The notes: generated from the letters alone by a model not told the origin. DNA of 64,000 bases from Gammaproteobacteria bacterium (GCA_030427085.1 JAUHXH010000005.1:310001-374000), one strand, 5' to 3'; counted from the stretch's first letter, positions 17,828-28,045 are shown. Translations and numbers: made by a program.

Positions 17828-19021
17828 GTGAACAAAGTGATTTTCAGAGGCCCGTTATTGGCCACGCTGATCGTTGTAGTTGTAGCTATAGCTCTGGCGG
17901 TAGCAAAACGCACTGAACTGCATCGACTCCACACCGCCATCACCCTGTTCGATGCCGATCGCATCGTGCACAACTTTTCCCACATGAACGAGGGTTTCCT
18001 CAGCGTACCCTTCGAAGCTTCGCCAACGCCCGCACAGCTAAGCTCAAGCCCACAGCCTCTGCCACGTCAATTTTCCTATCGGGGTAGCGACGTCGACACT
18101 GAGGCTTTCCTGAGCCGCCGCGCCACCACTGCGCTGTTGGTATTGAAGGACGGTCAAATCACCTTTGAGGACTACTACCTCGGCACCGGCCCCGAAGACC
18201 GACGCATTTCCTGGTCGATGAACAAGTCGGTGGTATCGGCGCTGATGGGCATTGTGGTCGATCAGGGCCTGGTGGAGATCAATCGGCCGGTGGATACCTA
18301 TGTGCCCGAACTGGCGGATTCCGGCTATGCCGGCGTACCCGTTAAGGCGGTGCTGCAAATGTCGTCTGGGGTTACCTGGGATGAGGACTATTCGGCTTTT
18401 TACTCCGACATCAATCGTATGGGGCGCGCCATCGCCCTCGGTGGCTCACTGGACGAGATGGCCGCACAAGTCCCTAACGGCGGGCCCGCTGGCGAGCGTT
18501 TCCACTATGTATCGATGGATACCCACGTGCTGGCCATGGTGATCCGCAGTGTTACCGGGCGCAGCATGCCCGACCTGCTGCAGGACTGGCTGTGGAACCG
18601 CATCGGAGCTGAAGACGGTGGCTACTGGCTCACCGACGGTGACGGCACCGCCTTCGCCCTTGGCGGACTCAATGTGCGCACCCGCGACTACGCCCGTTTC
18701 GGCCAACTTTACCTGCAGGAAGGCCAGTGGCAGGGCGAGCAGATTGTACCGCGCGACTGGGTGCTGGAGTCCACGCGTGCCGTATCACCACACGTACAAC
18801 CGGGCGACGACAAATTTGGCTATGGCTATCAATGGTGGCTAGGACCGCAGGCGCGGCCGGGCGAGTTCATTGCCGTCGGTGTCTACGGCCAGTACATCTA
18901 CATCAATCGGCCAGCCGGCGTGGTGATTGTGCGCAACGCCGCGGACCGGAGCTTTATGGACGAGACTGGCTCGATGGCCGAGAACGTTGCTTTCTTTCGT
19001 ACGGTGACTGATAGCCTGTAA
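17828..19021 (+). CDS. Membrane-anchored serine hydrolase (beta-lactamase family)
   Basis: A 397-residue protein of the class C beta-lactamase/esterase fold. A single N-terminal membrane segment (about residues 8-26) anchors it to the periplasmic face. The SxxK motif is SMNK (Ser130, Lys133); YVS in FHYVSMDTHV corresponds to the Tyr motif; VYGQYIYI near the C-terminus replaces the classical KTG, as in esterase-type members. VKAVLQMSSGVTWDEDY is a typical family block. It starts at GTG 17828 with GAGGGG upstream. Likely an esterase or peptidase rather than a resistance enzyme; substrate unknown. The preceding promoter is a repeat also found before pgi. Confidence 0.85.
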   Translation: MNKVIFRGPLLATLIVVVVAIALAVAKRTELHRLHTAITLFDADRIVHNFSHMNEGFLSVPFEASPTPAQLSSSPQPLPRQFSYRGSDVDTEAFLSRRATTALLVLKDGQITFEDYYLGTGPEDRRISWSMNKSVVSALMGIVVDQGLVEINRPVDTYVPELADSGYAGVPVKAVLQMSSGVTWDEDYSAFYSDINRMGRAIALGGSLDEMAAQVPNGGPAGERFHYVSMDTHVLAMVIRSVTGRSMPDLLQDWLWNRIGAEDGGYWLTDGDGTAFALGGLNVRTRDYARFGQLYLQEGQWQGEQIVPRDWVLESTRAVSPHVQPGDDKFGYGYQWWLGPQARPGEFIAVGVYGQYIYINRPAGVVIVRNAADRSFMDETGSMAENVAFFRTVTDSL

Positions 19022-19044
19022 GCCACTGACAGAATTTTCGGCCG

Positions 19045-19098
19045 ACCTTGGTCGAATTGCACCCCCGCCGGCACCTTTTTATACTCAACCTTTTACCC
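19045..19098 (+). repeat. Promoter-bearing direct repeat, copy 2 (pgi promoter)
   Basis: Second copy of the 17680 repeat, roughly 80 percent identical over 60 bp: GGTCGAATTGCACCCCCGC, then -35 TTGCAC (19057-19062), 17-bp spacer, -10 TATACT (19080-19085). The -10 to ATG distance is about 30 bp, so it is well placed to transcribe pgi. Confidence 0.7.
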
Positions 19099-19116
19099 AT
19101 CTCCGGCGATCTATTT

Positions 19117-20757
19117 ATGAGCACACGACTACCACTGGCGGAAAACCCGGCCGGCGCGCCTTTGCGTGCCCTGGCGAAACGCCTGGCTGACAGCAACATC
19201 CAACAGTTATTGGCCGACGACCCCGAGCGTGCGCAGCGCTACAGCGCCGAAGGCGCCGGACTAACGCTGGACTACGCCAAGCACTGGCTGGATGACGAGT
19301 CGCTGTCAGCACTGCTGGATCTGGCCCGTGCGGCTGGCCTGGAATCGGCCCGAGGCGAGCTGCTCAGTGGTGCGCCGCTCAACAATACCGAGGCACGCCC
19401 GGCACTGCATACCCTGCTGCGCGCCACTTCTGCGCCGGCGGGCTGTGAAGACAAGTTCGCCGAAGTGGAAGCAGTCCGTCAGCAGATGCGCCAACTCGTG
19501 GAGGCGCTACACAATGGGGAACGGGTAAGCTTCGCCGGTAAAACCTTCACCGACGTGGTGAACATCGGCATCGGCGGCTCTGACCTTGGGCCGCGACTGG
19601 TGACCGACGCCCTGCAACCCTGGCAGGGCAAAATCCGCGCCCACTACGTGGCGAATATCGATCCGGCGGATCTCGAACAGACGCTCGCCAGCCTGGACCC
19701 CAGCACAACCCTGCTGCTGATCTGCTCCAAGTCCTTCCGCACCGAGGAAACCCGCGTTAACGGCCTGTCCGCCCGGCAGTGGTTGCTGGACGGTGGCGCC
19801 ACACCGGAGAACGTCGGTGACAACTGCCTGGCGATCACCACCAACCTGGAAGCGGCGGCGCAGTTCGGCATCCCGGCCGAAAATTGCCTGCCCCTGTGGG
19901 ACTGGGTCGGCGGGCGCTTTTCGGTCTGGTCCGCGATTGGACTGTCCACCGCCATCGCCATTGGCTGGGACGCCTTTCAGGACTTCCTGGGCGGTGCCCG
20001 CGCCATGGATGCGCACTTCGCCGAAACACCCCTGGCGGGCAACCTACCCGTGCTGATGAGCTTGCTGGAAGTGTGGTACACCAACTTCCACAACGCAGGG
20101 AATCACGTGGTACTCCCCTACAGCCACCAACTCGGCCTGCTACCGGCGTTTATGCAGCAGCTCACCATGGAGAGCAACGGCAAACGCGTGGACTGCGCCG
20201 GCCAGGCGCTGGCGGAAAATTCCGCGCCCGTGCTGTGGGGTGAATCGGGTACCCGCGGCCAACACTCCTTCCACCAACACCTGCACCAGGGCACCTGGTT
20301 GTGCCCGGTGGATTTCATTCTGCCGCTGACTGCGGATACGTCTTTGCAGGATCAGCAACACCGCCTGGTGGCCCACTGCCTGGCCCAGAGCCGCGCACTG
20401 ATGATCGGCAGAGATCTGGAGCAATCCCTCGCCTCACTCCGCGAACGCGGTGTGGAGGAAGATCGGGCCATGGAACTGGCGCCTCACCTGGTGATGAGTG
20501 GCAACCGGCCCAGCTCCGTGCTGACCATGGACAAACTGACACCGGAAACCCTCGGCGCGCTATTGGCACTGTACGAGCACCGTACTTTTTGCAGTGGCGT
20601 GCTCTGGGGGCTGAACTCTTTCGACCAGTGGGGCGTAGAGTTGGGCAAGGATATTGGCGCCCAGGTGCTGGCAATGATGAAAGGCGAAGGGGAGGCAGCC
20701 AGCGACCCCGCCACGGATCGCCTGCTGGCGCGGTGGCGGGCTGCCGAAGGGGGCTGA
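19117..20757 (+). CDS. pgi: Glucose-6-phosphate isomerase
   Basis: Interconverts glucose 6-phosphate and fructose 6-phosphate in the cytoplasm, and here also supplies fructose 6-phosphate to the adjacent mannose pathway. Family signatures are NIGIGGSDLGP, SKSFRTEET, WDWVGGRFSVWSAIGL and LWGESGTRGQHSFHQ with the catalytic Glu; the C-terminal SFDQWGVELGK is present. The product has 546 residues, as usual. The ATG at 19117 is chosen since the frame upstream runs through a promoter. It converges with manB, and the two stop codons share a palindrome. Confidence 0.97.
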   Translation: MSTRLPLAENPAGAPLRALAKRLADSNIQQLLADDPERAQRYSAEGAGLTLDYAKHWLDDESLSALLDLARAAGLESARGELLSGAPLNNTEARPALHTLLRATSAPAGCEDKFAEVEAVRQQMRQLVEALHNGERVSFAGKTFTDVVNIGIGGSDLGPRLVTDALQPWQGKIRAHYVANIDPADLEQTLASLDPSTTLLLICSKSFRTEETRVNGLSARQWLLDGGATPENVGDNCLAITTNLEAAAQFGIPAENCLPLWDWVGGRFSVWSAIGLSTAIAIGWDAFQDFLGGARAMDAHFAETPLAGNLPVLMSLLEVWYTNFHNAGNHVVLPYSHQLGLLPAFMQQLTMESNGKRVDCAGQALAENSAPVLWGESGTRGQHSFHQHLHQGTWLCPVDFILPLTADTSLQDQQHRLVAHCLAQSRALMIGRDLEQSLASLRERGVEEDRAMELAPHLVMSGNRPSSVLTMDKLTPETLGALLALYEHRTFCSGVLWGLNSFDQWGVELGKDIGAQVLAMMKGEGEAASDPATDRLLARWRAAEGG

Positions 20758-20770
20758 GCGCTGCTCAGCC
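20752..20770. terminator. Hairpin across the convergent ends of pgi and manB
   Basis: GGCTGAGC-GCT-GCTCAGCC, a perfect 8-bp stem that contains the stop regions of both genes. There is no T-run, so it may act as a weak or factor-dependent terminator or only as a 3'-end stabiliser. Confidence 0.4.
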
Positions 20771-22105
20771 GTCGATCAATTCGAGTAACTCCTGCGTGCG
20801 TTGCTGCATCAAGGCAGCATCGCCGCGACTCTCAACATTCAAACGCACCACCGGCTCGGTATTGGACAGCCGCAGGTTAAAGCGCCAGTCGGGGTACGCC
20901 ACGCTGAGCCCATCGGTACGGTCGGTGTCGCCGTCGGCGTAACGCTCTGCGGCGCTCGCCAACACGGCAGCGGCATCCTCAACTGAACGATTGATTTCAC
21001 CCGAACAGGGGAAAGCCGCCATGCGCTCGGCCACTAACGCCGATAAAGGTTTACCACTGGCGCTGATCAAGCCGGTCACCAACAACCAGGGGATCATGCC
21101 ACTGTCGCAGTAAGCGAAATCGCGGAAGTAGTGGTGGGCGCTCATCTCGCCGCCGTACACCGCGTTTTCCGCCCGCATGCGCTCCTTGATAAAGGCGTGT
21201 CCGGTTTTGCTCTGCACGGCTTCGCCGCCGGCATTTTCCACGATGTCGACGGTGTTCCAGGTGAGACGCGGGTCGTGCACGATACGCCCGGGGCCTTTGC
21301 TGAGGAAGGCTGCCGCCAGCAAGCCGACCACGTAATAGCCTTCCACAAACTCACCGGTTTCATCGAAGAAAAAGCAGCGGTCGAAGTCGCCGTCCCAGGC
21401 GATACCCAGATCCGCATTGTGTTCGCGCACGGCGTCGGCGGTGGGGGCGCGATTTTCTTCCAGCAAGGGGTTGGGTACGCCGTTGGGGAAGTTTCCGTCC
21501 GGCTCGTGGTGAACTTTAATGAAGGTAAAGGGCAGGCGGGATTCCAGTTTGTCGATCACATGCCCGGCGCCGCCGTTGCCCGCGTTGACCACGATTTTCA
21601 GCGGTTTCAGCGCATCCACGTCCACGTAAGACAACAGGTGGTCGATGTAGGCCTGGGCAGTATCCATCGACTGAACCGTGCCCGGCTGCGCAGCCGGCGC
21701 AAAGTCGTTTGCCTCCGCCAGCGCCTTGATATCGAACAACCCGGTGTCGCCGGAAATCGGGCGTGAGCCCTCACGTACGAATTTCATGCCGTTGTAGTCT
21801 TTGGGATTGTGGCTCGCGGTTACCGCGATACCGCCATCCATATCGGCATGGTCGGTGGCGAAATAGATTTCCTCGGTGCCGCACATGCCGATGTCATAGA
21901 CATCGACGCCCTGCTCGGTCAATCCACGGGTCAGCGCCGCTTTGATAGCCTCGCTGCTCAGTCGAATGTCGTGGCCCACCGCCACTTTTTTCGGCTTGAT
22001 CACTTCCGCATAGGCGCGACCGATACGGTAGGCCACGTCTTCGTTCAGTTGGTCGGGAATGCGGCCGCGAACGTCATAGGCCTTGAAACAGCTCAGTTCT
22101 TCCAT
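20765..22105 (-). CDS. manB: Phosphomannomutase (CpsG/ManB type)
   Basis: A 446-residue alpha-D-phosphohexomutase converting mannose 6-phosphate to mannose 1-phosphate. The phosphoserine loop is [14 protein letters not shown], the metal-binding loop [11 protein letters not shown], the sugar loop [19 protein letters not shown], and the phosphate-binding end [16 protein letters not shown]. The sequence is strikingly close to E. coli CpsG. The start at 22105 has GAGGAG 11 bases upstream. Last gene of manC-galU-manB, 8 bp after galU. It may also act on phosphoglucose, as AlgC-type enzymes do, but similarity favours CpsG. Confidence 0.93.
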   Translation of the reverse strand: MEELSCFKAYDVRGRIPDQLNEDVAYRIGRAYAEVIKPKKVAVGHDIRLSSEAIKAALTRGLTEQGVDVYDIGMCGTEEIYFATDHADMDGGIAVTASHNPKDYNGMKFVREGSRPISGDTGLFDIKALAEANDFAPAAQPGTVQSMDTAQAYIDHLLSYVDVDALKPLKIVVNAGNGGAGHVIDKLESRLPFTFIKVHHEPDGNFPNGVPNPLLEENRAPTADAVREHNADLGIAWDGDFDRCFFFDETGEFVEGYYVVGLLAAAFLSKGPGRIVHDPRLTWNTVDIVENAGGEAVQSKTGHAFIKERMRAENAVYGGEMSAHHYFRDFAYCDSGMIPWLLVTGLISASGKPLSALVAERMAAFPCSGEINRSVEDAAAVLASAAERYADGDTDRTDGLSVAYPDWRFNLRLSNTEPVVRLNVESRGDAALMQQRTQELLELIDG

Positions 22106-22113
22106 CGACCCGA

Positions 22114-22941
22114 TCACTCCTCGTACAGATTTTCATAAACATGGTTGGTGGCTTCCACGAAGCCGGGCACGCTGCCACAGTCGAAGCGCTTGCCCTGGAA
22201 GCGGTAGGCCATCACGCAGCCCTGTTTGGCCTGGGTGAGCAAGGCATCAGTGAGCTGAATTTCGCCATTTTTGCCTGGTGGTGTATCACGCAGAATTTCG
22301 AAGATATCCGGTGTCAGGATGTAACGGCCGATAATGGCCTGATTGCTGGGCGCCTCACCGGCCGGCGGCTTTTCCACCATGTCCTCCACCCGGTACAAAC
22401 CATCGCGCAGGCTTTCACCGGCGATCACGCCGTATTTGTGCGCTTCCTCCGGTGGCACTTCCTGAATGGCGACAATGGAGCAGCGGAACTGGGCGTAGAG
22501 TTTCGCCATCTGGGCCAACACGCCGTCACCCCCGGTATTCAGGCACAGGTCGTCCGACAGCACTACTCCGAAGGGCTGGTTACCCACCAGGGGTTCGCCA
22601 GTGAGAATGGCGTGGCCAAGACCGCGCATTTCACGCTGCCGCACCATCGTAAATACACCGCGGTCCAGCACATCGCGAATGCTCTTGAGATAGCTTTCCT
22701 TGCCGCTACCGGAGATTTGATGCTCCAGTTCGTAGCTGATGTCGAAGTGGTCAGCGATGGAGCGCTTGCCGCGACCGGTGACGAAACAACAGGTATTCAT
22801 GCCCGCATCGAGCGCCTCTTCCACCCCGTACTGCACCAGCGGCTTGTTCACTACCGGCAGCATCTCTTTCGGCATGCTCTTGGTGGCGGGTAAAAAGCGG
22901 GTGCCGTAGCCGGCAACAGGGAACAGACACTTCTCGATCAT
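22114..22941 (-). CDS. galU: UTP-glucose-1-phosphate uridylyltransferase
   Basis: A 275-residue enzyme making UDP-glucose from UTP and glucose 1-phosphate, a precursor of polysaccharides and lipopolysaccharide. The nucleotide-binding start [27 protein letters not shown] and [12 protein letters not shown] are diagnostic. GAGGAG precedes the ATG by 8 bases. It sits between manC and manB in a tight minus-strand operon (12 bp after manC), pointing to a shared role in exopolysaccharide or LPS sugar supply. Confidence 0.95.
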   Translation of the reverse strand: MIEKCLFPVAGYGTRFLPATKSMPKEMLPVVNKPLVQYGVEEALDAGMNTCCFVTGRGKRSIADHFDISYELEHQISGSGKESYLKSIRDVLDRGVFTMVRQREMRGLGHAILTGEPLVGNQPFGVVLSDDLCLNTGGDGVLAQMAKLYAQFRCSIVAIQEVPPEEAHKYGVIAGESLRDGLYRVEDMVEKPPAGEAPSNQAIIGRYILTPDIFEILRDTPPGKNGEIQLTDALLTQAKQGCVMAYRFQGKRFDCGSVPGFVEATNHVYENLYEE

Positions 22942-22953
22942 GGGCAGTACTCC

Positions 22954-24372
22954 TCAGGTTTTGACTTCACTCCGCCCATACACATCTTCGAAACGCACGA
23001 TGTCGTCCTCGCCCAGATAGGCGCCAGACTGCACTTCAATAAGATCCAGGGGGATTTTGCCGGGGTTAGACAAGCGATGCTTGTGCCCCAGCGGAATATA
23101 GGTGGATTCGTCCTCGCGCAGCATGAACACACGCTCTTCGCAGGTTACCTCGGCAGTGCCACTGACCACGATCCAGTGTTCCGCGCGGTGGTGATGCATT
23201 TGCAACGACAGGGTCTGGCCGGGATTCACCACAATGCGTTTCACCTGGAAGCGCTCGGCAGTAATCAGCGATTCATAGCTGCCCCAGGGACGATAAACCC
23301 GGCGGTGTAGTTTGGCTTCACTGCGGTCGCTGGCCTTCAGCGCACTGACCAGGTTTTTCACATCCTGCACGCGGTTTTTGTCCGCCACCAACACCGCATC
23401 CGCGGTTTCCACCACGACAATATTCTCCACGCCGCTGGCTGCCACGAGGCGACCTTCGCTGCGGAAATAACTGTCGCGGCAATTATCCAGCAGCACGTCG
23501 CCGTCCAGCACATTGCCTTCGCCATCCTGGTCGCCCACTTCCCACAGGGCAGACCAGGCGCCCACATCGGACCAGCCGCAATCGAGCGGGATCACTGCAC
23601 CGCGCTGGGTTTTTTCCATCACGGCGTAGTCGATGCTGTCGGAGGGGCAGGCAGAAAACGCTTCGCGGTCCAGACGGACGAAATCCAGATCAGAGGCAGC
23701 ACCATCGAGCGCCGCTCGGCAGGCAGCCAGAATCTCGGGTTGATACTGTTCCAGCTCTTCCAGGTAAGCGGCGGCGCCCAACAGGAACATACCGCTGTTC
23801 CACACATAGTCTCCGGAAGCGAGGTAGGATTCCGCCGTCGCCAGATCCGGCTTTTCGACGAACTGTTCCAGTTTGTACAGCGCATCGTCCAGCGCAGCAC
23901 CTCGGCGGATGTAGCCGTAGCCGGTTTCCGGACGGGTGGGCACCACGCCAAAGGTAGCCAGGTTGCCCTGCTCGGCTCCTGGCAGGGCTGCCCGTACGGC
24001 GTCGGTGAAGGCGGTCACATTCTGGATCAGGTGATCAGCTGGTAATACCAGCAGTACCGCCTCAGGGTCGCGCGCTACGGCCTGCAGAGCCGCCACTGCC
24101 ACCGCCGGTGCGGTATTGCGCCCTACCGGCTCGAGTACGATGCCCGCACCCTCGATACCCAGCTCGCGGAGCTGCTCCGCAACCATGAAACGATGGTCTT
24201 CACTACAAACTACCAGCGGGGCTGACGCGTCGAGCTCGTCGAGCCGGCGCAGCGTGTCCTGTAGCATGGACAAATCGCCCGCCAACGGCAGAAATTGCTT
24301 GGGATGTCCTTCGCGGGAGACCGGCCACAGCCGGCTGCCAACGCCGCCGGAAAGGAGTACGGGTATGAGCAT
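22954..24372 (-). CDS. manC: Mannose-1-phosphate guanylyltransferase / mannose-6-phosphate isomerase
   Basis: A 472-residue bifunctional enzyme. The N-terminal nucleotidyltransferase (LLSGGVGSRLWPVSREGHPKQFLPL, residues 7-31) makes GDP-mannose; FVEKPDLATAE and a lysine-rich acceptor region follow. The C-terminal cupin (about 350-470, with QMHHHRAEHWIVVSGTAEV and the metal-binding histidines) is the type II phosphomannose isomerase. AGGA lies 6-7 bases before the ATG. First gene of manC-galU-manB, so fructose 6-phosphate from pgi can flow to GDP-mannose. Could be named cpsB or algA; manC is the neutral choice. Confidence 0.94.
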   Translation of the reverse strand: MLIPVLLSGGVGSRLWPVSREGHPKQFLPLAGDLSMLQDTLRRLDELDASAPLVVCSEDHRFMVAEQLRELGIEGAGIVLEPVGRNTAPAVAVAALQAVARDPEAVLLVLPADHLIQNVTAFTDAVRAALPGAEQGNLATFGVVPTRPETGYGYIRRGAALDDALYKLEQFVEKPDLATAESYLASGDYVWNSGMFLLGAAAYLEELEQYQPEILAACRAALDGAASDLDFVRLDREAFSACPSDSIDYAVMEKTQRGAVIPLDCGWSDVGAWSALWEVGDQDGEGNVLDGDVLLDNCRDSYFRSEGRLVAASGVENIVVVETADAVLVADKNRVQDVKNLVSALKASDRSEAKLHRRVYRPWGSYESLITAERFQVKRIVVNPGQTLSLQMHHHRAEHWIVVSGTAEVTCEERVFMLREDESTYIPLGHKHRLSNPGKIPLDLIEVQSGAYLGEDDIVRFEDVYGRSEVKT

Positions 24373-24561
24373 CGTGGTTCCTGTTGTAATTTTGCTTGCG
24401 GGCGGGGTGCCTCTGGGGGCATTCGTGATCCCATGTTAGCGAATAGGGCCGATAATGCCTAGCCGTGGTCCGCGCCCAGGGGGAGCAAGGCGGCAAGCAA
24501 GTGTGTAAAATAGGCGCCCTGATTCTCTCTCCCACTCACTGACTCGGAATATTTCACCGCC

Positions 24562-25077
24562 ATGACAGCGAAACACGCCTACGACAGGACAGAACTGATT
24601 GCCTGCGGGTACGGCGAATTATTCGGCGAGGGCAATGCTCGCTTACCTGTGGACAACATGCTGATGATGGACCGCATCACCCACATCAGCTCCGAGGGCG
24701 GCCAGTACGGCAAGGGCGAAATTATTGCCGAGCTGGATATCGACCCCAAGCTGTGGTTTTTCGACTGCCATTTCCCGACTGACCCGGTCATGCCCGGTTG
24801 TCTGGGCCTGGACGCCATGTGGCAGCTGGTGGGATTTTTCCTGGGCTGGCGCGGCAACCCCGGTCGCGGGCGCGCCCTGGGGTGTGGCGAGGTGAAATTT
24901 ACCGGCCAGGTACTGCCCACAGCGCAGAAAGTAACCTATAACATCCAGATGAAACGCGTGATTGAGCGCAAACTGGTCATGGGCATCGCCGATGGCGCCC
25001 TGAGTGTGGACGGCAAGGAAATCTACACCGCGGCTGACCTGCGCGTAGGTCTGTTCCAATCCACGGAGTCGTTTTAA
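24562..25077 (+). CDS. fabA: 3-hydroxydecanoyl-ACP dehydratase/isomerase
   Basis: A 171-residue enzyme introducing the cis double bond of unsaturated fatty acids at the C10 step. Catalytic His70 ([20 protein letters not shown]) and Asp84 are at the same positions as in E. coli FabA, and the length is identical. Followed after 2 bp by fabB, so the pair forms the classical fabAB operon. I saw no clear FabR- or DesT-type operator in the 189-bp upstream region. Confidence 0.98.
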   Translation: MTAKHAYDRTELIACGYGELFGEGNARLPVDNMLMMDRITHISSEGGQYGKGEIIAELDIDPKLWFFDCHFPTDPVMPGCLGLDAMWQLVGFFLGWRGNPGRGRALGCGEVKFTGQVLPTAQKVTYNIQMKRVIERKLVMGIADGALSVDGKEIYTAADLRVGLFQSTESF

Positions 25078-25079
25078 GC

Positions 25080-26300
25080 ATGAGCAAGCGAGTTGTCATC
25101 ACCGGCATGGGCATCGTGTCCTGCCTGGGTAACGATGTCGAAGCCGTCACCGAGTCCCTGCGCGAGGGCCGCTCCGGCATCAAAACTTTTCAGCAGCATA
25201 TCGACGCCGGCATGCGCTCGCACATCGCGGGCGTACCTGAAATCGACACCACCGAACTGATCGATCGCAAGCAGCGCCGCTTTATGGGCGATGCGGCTGC
25301 CTTCGCCTACGTTGCCATGCAACAGGCCATTGCCGATGCCGGACTGGAAGAAGACCAGATATCCAACGTGCGTACCGGCATCATCGCCGGTTCCGGTGGT
25401 GCGTCCTCCGCCAGCCAGACCGAAGCGGCCGACATCCTGCGGGAAAAAGGCCTGCGCCGCGTGGGGCCTTACCGTGTTACGCAAACGATGGGCAGCACGG
25501 TCTCGGCTTGCCTGGCCACCCCCTTCAAGATCAAGGGGGTGAACTACTCCATCAGCTCCGCCTGTTCCACCAGTGCCCACTGCATCGGCTCAGCCATGGA
25601 ACAAATCCAGATGGGCAAGCAGGACATGGTGTTCGCCGGCGGCGGTGAAGAACTGCACTGGACCCTGTCCAGCCTGTTCGACGCCATGGGCGCGCTGTCC
25701 ACCAAATACAACGAGACGCCGGAAAAAGCCTCCCGCGCCTACGATGCCGACCGCGATGGCTTTGTGATCGCCGGTGGCGGCGGCATGCTGGTAGTGGAGG
25801 AACTGGAACACGCCCTGGCCCGCGGCGCGAAAATTTACGCCGAACTGGTGGGCTACGGCGCCACCTCCGACGGCTACGACATGGTCGCCCCCTCTGGCGA
25901 AGGCGCGGTGCGCTGCATGCAGCAGGCGCTGGCCACGGTGGACGGCGATATCGATTACATCAATGCGCACGGCACCAGCACACCGGCGGGGGATATTCAG
26001 GAACTGAAAGCGGTGAAAACCGCCTTTGAGGGCCGCGCCATTCCGGTGGTTGGCTCCACCAAGTCCCTGTCGGGCCATTCCCTTGGTGCCGCTGGCGTGC
26101 AGGAAGCGATTTACGCCCTGCTGATGCAACAAGAAGGCTTTATCGCCGCCTCAGCCAACATCGAAAACCTGGACCCGGAAGCGGAAGGTATGCCGGTCGC
26201 TGTGGAGCGTCAGGACGGCGTGGATCTGCAGCGCGTCATGTCCAACAGCTTTGGCTTCGGCGGTACCAACGCGTCGCTGGTATTCCAGAAGTACGCCTGA
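25080..26300 (+). CDS. fabB: Beta-ketoacyl-ACP synthase I
   Basis: A 406-residue condensing enzyme that elongates the cis-3-decenoyl-ACP made by FabA. The active site Cys162 lies in [10 protein letters not shown]; the two histidines lie in [11 protein letters not shown] and [12 protein letters not shown]; the C-terminal [15 protein letters not shown] is standard. GGAG in the end of fabA serves as ribosome-binding site. KAS I rather than KAS II is supported by pairing with fabA and by length. Confidence 0.98.
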   Translation: MSKRVVITGMGIVSCLGNDVEAVTESLREGRSGIKTFQQHIDAGMRSHIAGVPEIDTTELIDRKQRRFMGDAAAFAYVAMQQAIADAGLEEDQISNVRTGIIAGSGGASSASQTEAADILREKGLRRVGPYRVTQTMGSTVSACLATPFKIKGVNYSISSACSTSAHCIGSAMEQIQMGKQDMVFAGGGEELHWTLSSLFDAMGALSTKYNETPEKASRAYDADRDGFVIAGGGGMLVVEELEHALARGAKIYAELVGYGATSDGYDMVAPSGEGAVRCMQQALATVDGDIDYINAHGTSTPAGDIQELKAVKTAFEGRAIPVVGSTKSLSGHSLGAAGVQEAIYALLMQQEGFIAASANIENLDPEAEGMPVAVERQDGVDLQRVMSNSFGFGGTNASLVFQKYA

Positions 26301-26304
26301 TCGC

Positions 26305-26324
26305 GCGGGGCCTCAAGGCCCCGC
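26305..26324. terminator. Hairpin between fabB and moeA ends
   Basis: GCGGGGCC-TCAA-GGCCCCGC, a perfect 8-bp stem directly after fabB and overlapping the last codons of convergent moeA. It lacks a T-run, so intrinsic termination is uncertain. Confidence 0.45.
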
Positions 26325-27521
26325 CAGTTCGTCCAGCAATATCACCTGCACACGATCGCCCTGAGCGAAAGTCTCTCCGGGCGGCACGATCACCAGCGCA
26401 TTCGACGCACTGAGCGAGCTCAATACCCCCGAGCTCTGTGTGCGAAAGCGCTGGGCAACCAACTCTCCGTTTTCCAGCTCGACAGTCACACGCAGGTATT
26501 CCTGCCGCGTACCAGCACGCGGGAAATCAAACCCGGCCACCGCCGGCACCGCCAGTGGTTCAACATCCGCTACACCCAGGCGACGTAATATCCACGGGCG
26601 CACCACCAGGCAGAAAGTAACGAACACCGACACCGGATTTCCCGGCAATCCAAAAAACGGGGTGCCGCCGAGATGACCGAAGGCGAGTGGCTTGCCCGGC
26701 TTCATCGCCAGCTTCCATAGGGTCAGGGCGCCCAGGGATTCGACGGTATGCTTGACGTGATCTTCCTCGCCCACCGACACGCCACCTGAAGTGATGACAA
26801 GGTCGCTCTGTTGTGCAGCTGTGCGCAGGGCCCTGGCGGTGACATCTGCATCATCTGCCACGATACCGCCGTCGATCACTTCACAACCCAATCCGCGCAA
26901 CAAGCCACCCAGGGTGTAGCGGTTGGAGTTATATAACTGGCCGCCGTGGGCCAGGCCGTCTCCCGGTTCGCGCAACTCGTCCCCTGTCGACAACACGGTA
27001 ACGCGCAGGGCCTTGGCGACAGGCGCAGTACTGAGCCCCAATGATGCCAGCAACCCCAAATCCTGCGGGCGCAAACGCCGCCCCGCCGCGAGTACCGTGG
27101 CGCCTTTGGCGATGTCCTGTCCGCGCGGGCGGATATTGTCACCAACACTGACATCCGCGTTGATGGTGAGCAGGCCGTCGCGCACTTCACAGTCTTCCTG
27201 CATCACCACCGCATCGGCGCCGGGGGGGACCGGTGCGCCGGTAAAGATGCGTGCTGCGCTGTCGGGCGCGAGTGGCTCGGGCCACTGCCCGGCCGCGACA
27301 CGCTGGGAAATCGGCAATGGCTGTGTGGCCTGATCCGCCCGCAGGGCATAGCCGTCCATCGCACTGTTATCGCTGGCCGGCACATCGAGAGGCGAGGTGA
27401 TCGCCTCGCTCAACACCCGGCCGTCACATTGGGCCAGGGGCAGGGATTCGGAAGCCCACTCCCCCGAGATGCCATCCAGCACCTGTTGCAAGGCCTGAGC
27501 AACGGGGGTCAGGGTAGTCAC
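26313..27521 (-). CDS. moeA: Molybdopterin molybdenumtransferase MoeA
   Basis: A 402-residue enzyme inserting molybdate into adenylylated molybdopterin. Family blocks are DNSAMDGYAL, GQDIAKGATVLAAG, VLSTGDEL, TSGGVSVGEEDHVK and FGLPGNPVSVFVTF, with the beta-barrel domain IV at the end. The start is GTG overlapping the moaB stop (GTGA, 4 bp), so the two are translationally coupled. Confidence 0.95.
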   Translation of the reverse strand: MTTLTPVAQALQQVLDGISGEWASESLPLAQCDGRVLSEAITSPLDVPASDNSAMDGYALRADQATQPLPISQRVAAGQWPEPLAPDSAARIFTGAPVPPGADAVVMQEDCEVRDGLLTINADVSVGDNIRPRGQDIAKGATVLAAGRRLRPQDLGLLASLGLSTAPVAKALRVTVLSTGDELREPGDGLAHGGQLYNSNRYTLGGLLRGLGCEVIDGGIVADDADVTARALRTAAQQSDLVITSGGVSVGEEDHVKHTVESLGALTLWKLAMKPGKPLAFGHLGGTPFFGLPGNPVSVFVTFCLVVRPWILRRLGVADVEPLAVPAVAGFDFPRAGTRQEYLRVTVELENGELVAQRFRTQSSGVLSSLSASNALVIVPPGETFAQGDRVQVILLDELAGP

Positions 27522-28045
27522 GATTGCTCGCGCGTGTTCAGCACACCCACAAAATTGCAGGGCCGGAAGGTGCTGTCGAGTTGCTCGCGAATCACCCCTT
27601 CCCAGGCAGTGCGGCAGGCGCCGGTGGAGCCCGGCATACAGAACACCACCGTGTTGTTGGCGAATCCCGCCACGGCGCGGGATTGAATAGTGGAACTGCC
27701 AATCTCCTGCAGCGACAGGGCGCGAAACACTTCGCCAAAACCATCGATGGTTTTGTCGAACAGCGGCAGCACCGCCTCCGGGGTGGAGTCGCGGCCGGAA
27801 AAGCCTGTGCCGCCTGTTACCAGCACCGCATCGATCACCGGCTCGGCAATCCAGCGCGACAGCACCGCCCGGATGCGGTAGATATCGTCGGGCACAATCA
27901 CCTGCTCGGCACAGTGATGCCCGGCGATCTGAAGAGCCTCCACCAGATACCGCCCCGAGGTATCGGTTTCGGGGGTACGGGTGTCAGAAACGGTGAGCAC
28001 AGCCACTTGCAGGGCGCGCGGGGTGTCGTCGGTGGCTTTCGCCAT
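27518..28045 (-). CDS. moaB: Molybdenum cofactor biosynthesis protein B (MoaB/Mog family)
   Basis: A 175-residue MoaB-type protein that binds or adenylylates molybdopterin. TVSDTRTPETDTSGRYL, LVTGGTGFSGRDSTPEAV and PGSTGACRTAWEGVI are typical. AGAGGAA lies 8 bases before the ATG at 28045. Upstream gene of moeA with a 4-bp overlap; the SDR-like gene precedes by 29 bp. Confidence 0.92.
   Translation of the reverse strand: MAKATDDTPRALQVAVLTVSDTRTPETDTSGRYLVEALQIAGHHCAEQVIVPDDIYRIRAVLSRWIAEPVIDAVLVTGGTGFSGRDSTPEAVLPLFDKTIDGFGEVFRALSLQEIGSSTIQSRAVAGFANNTVVFCMPGSTGACRTAWEGVIREQLDSTFRPCNFVGVLNTREQS

Noticed and set aside
17828-19021. Serine hydrolase as an antibiotic-resistance beta-lactamase
   Set aside because: SxxK and YxS motifs are present, but the C-terminal KTG is absent and the protein is membrane-anchored; an esterase/peptidase-type member is more likely.
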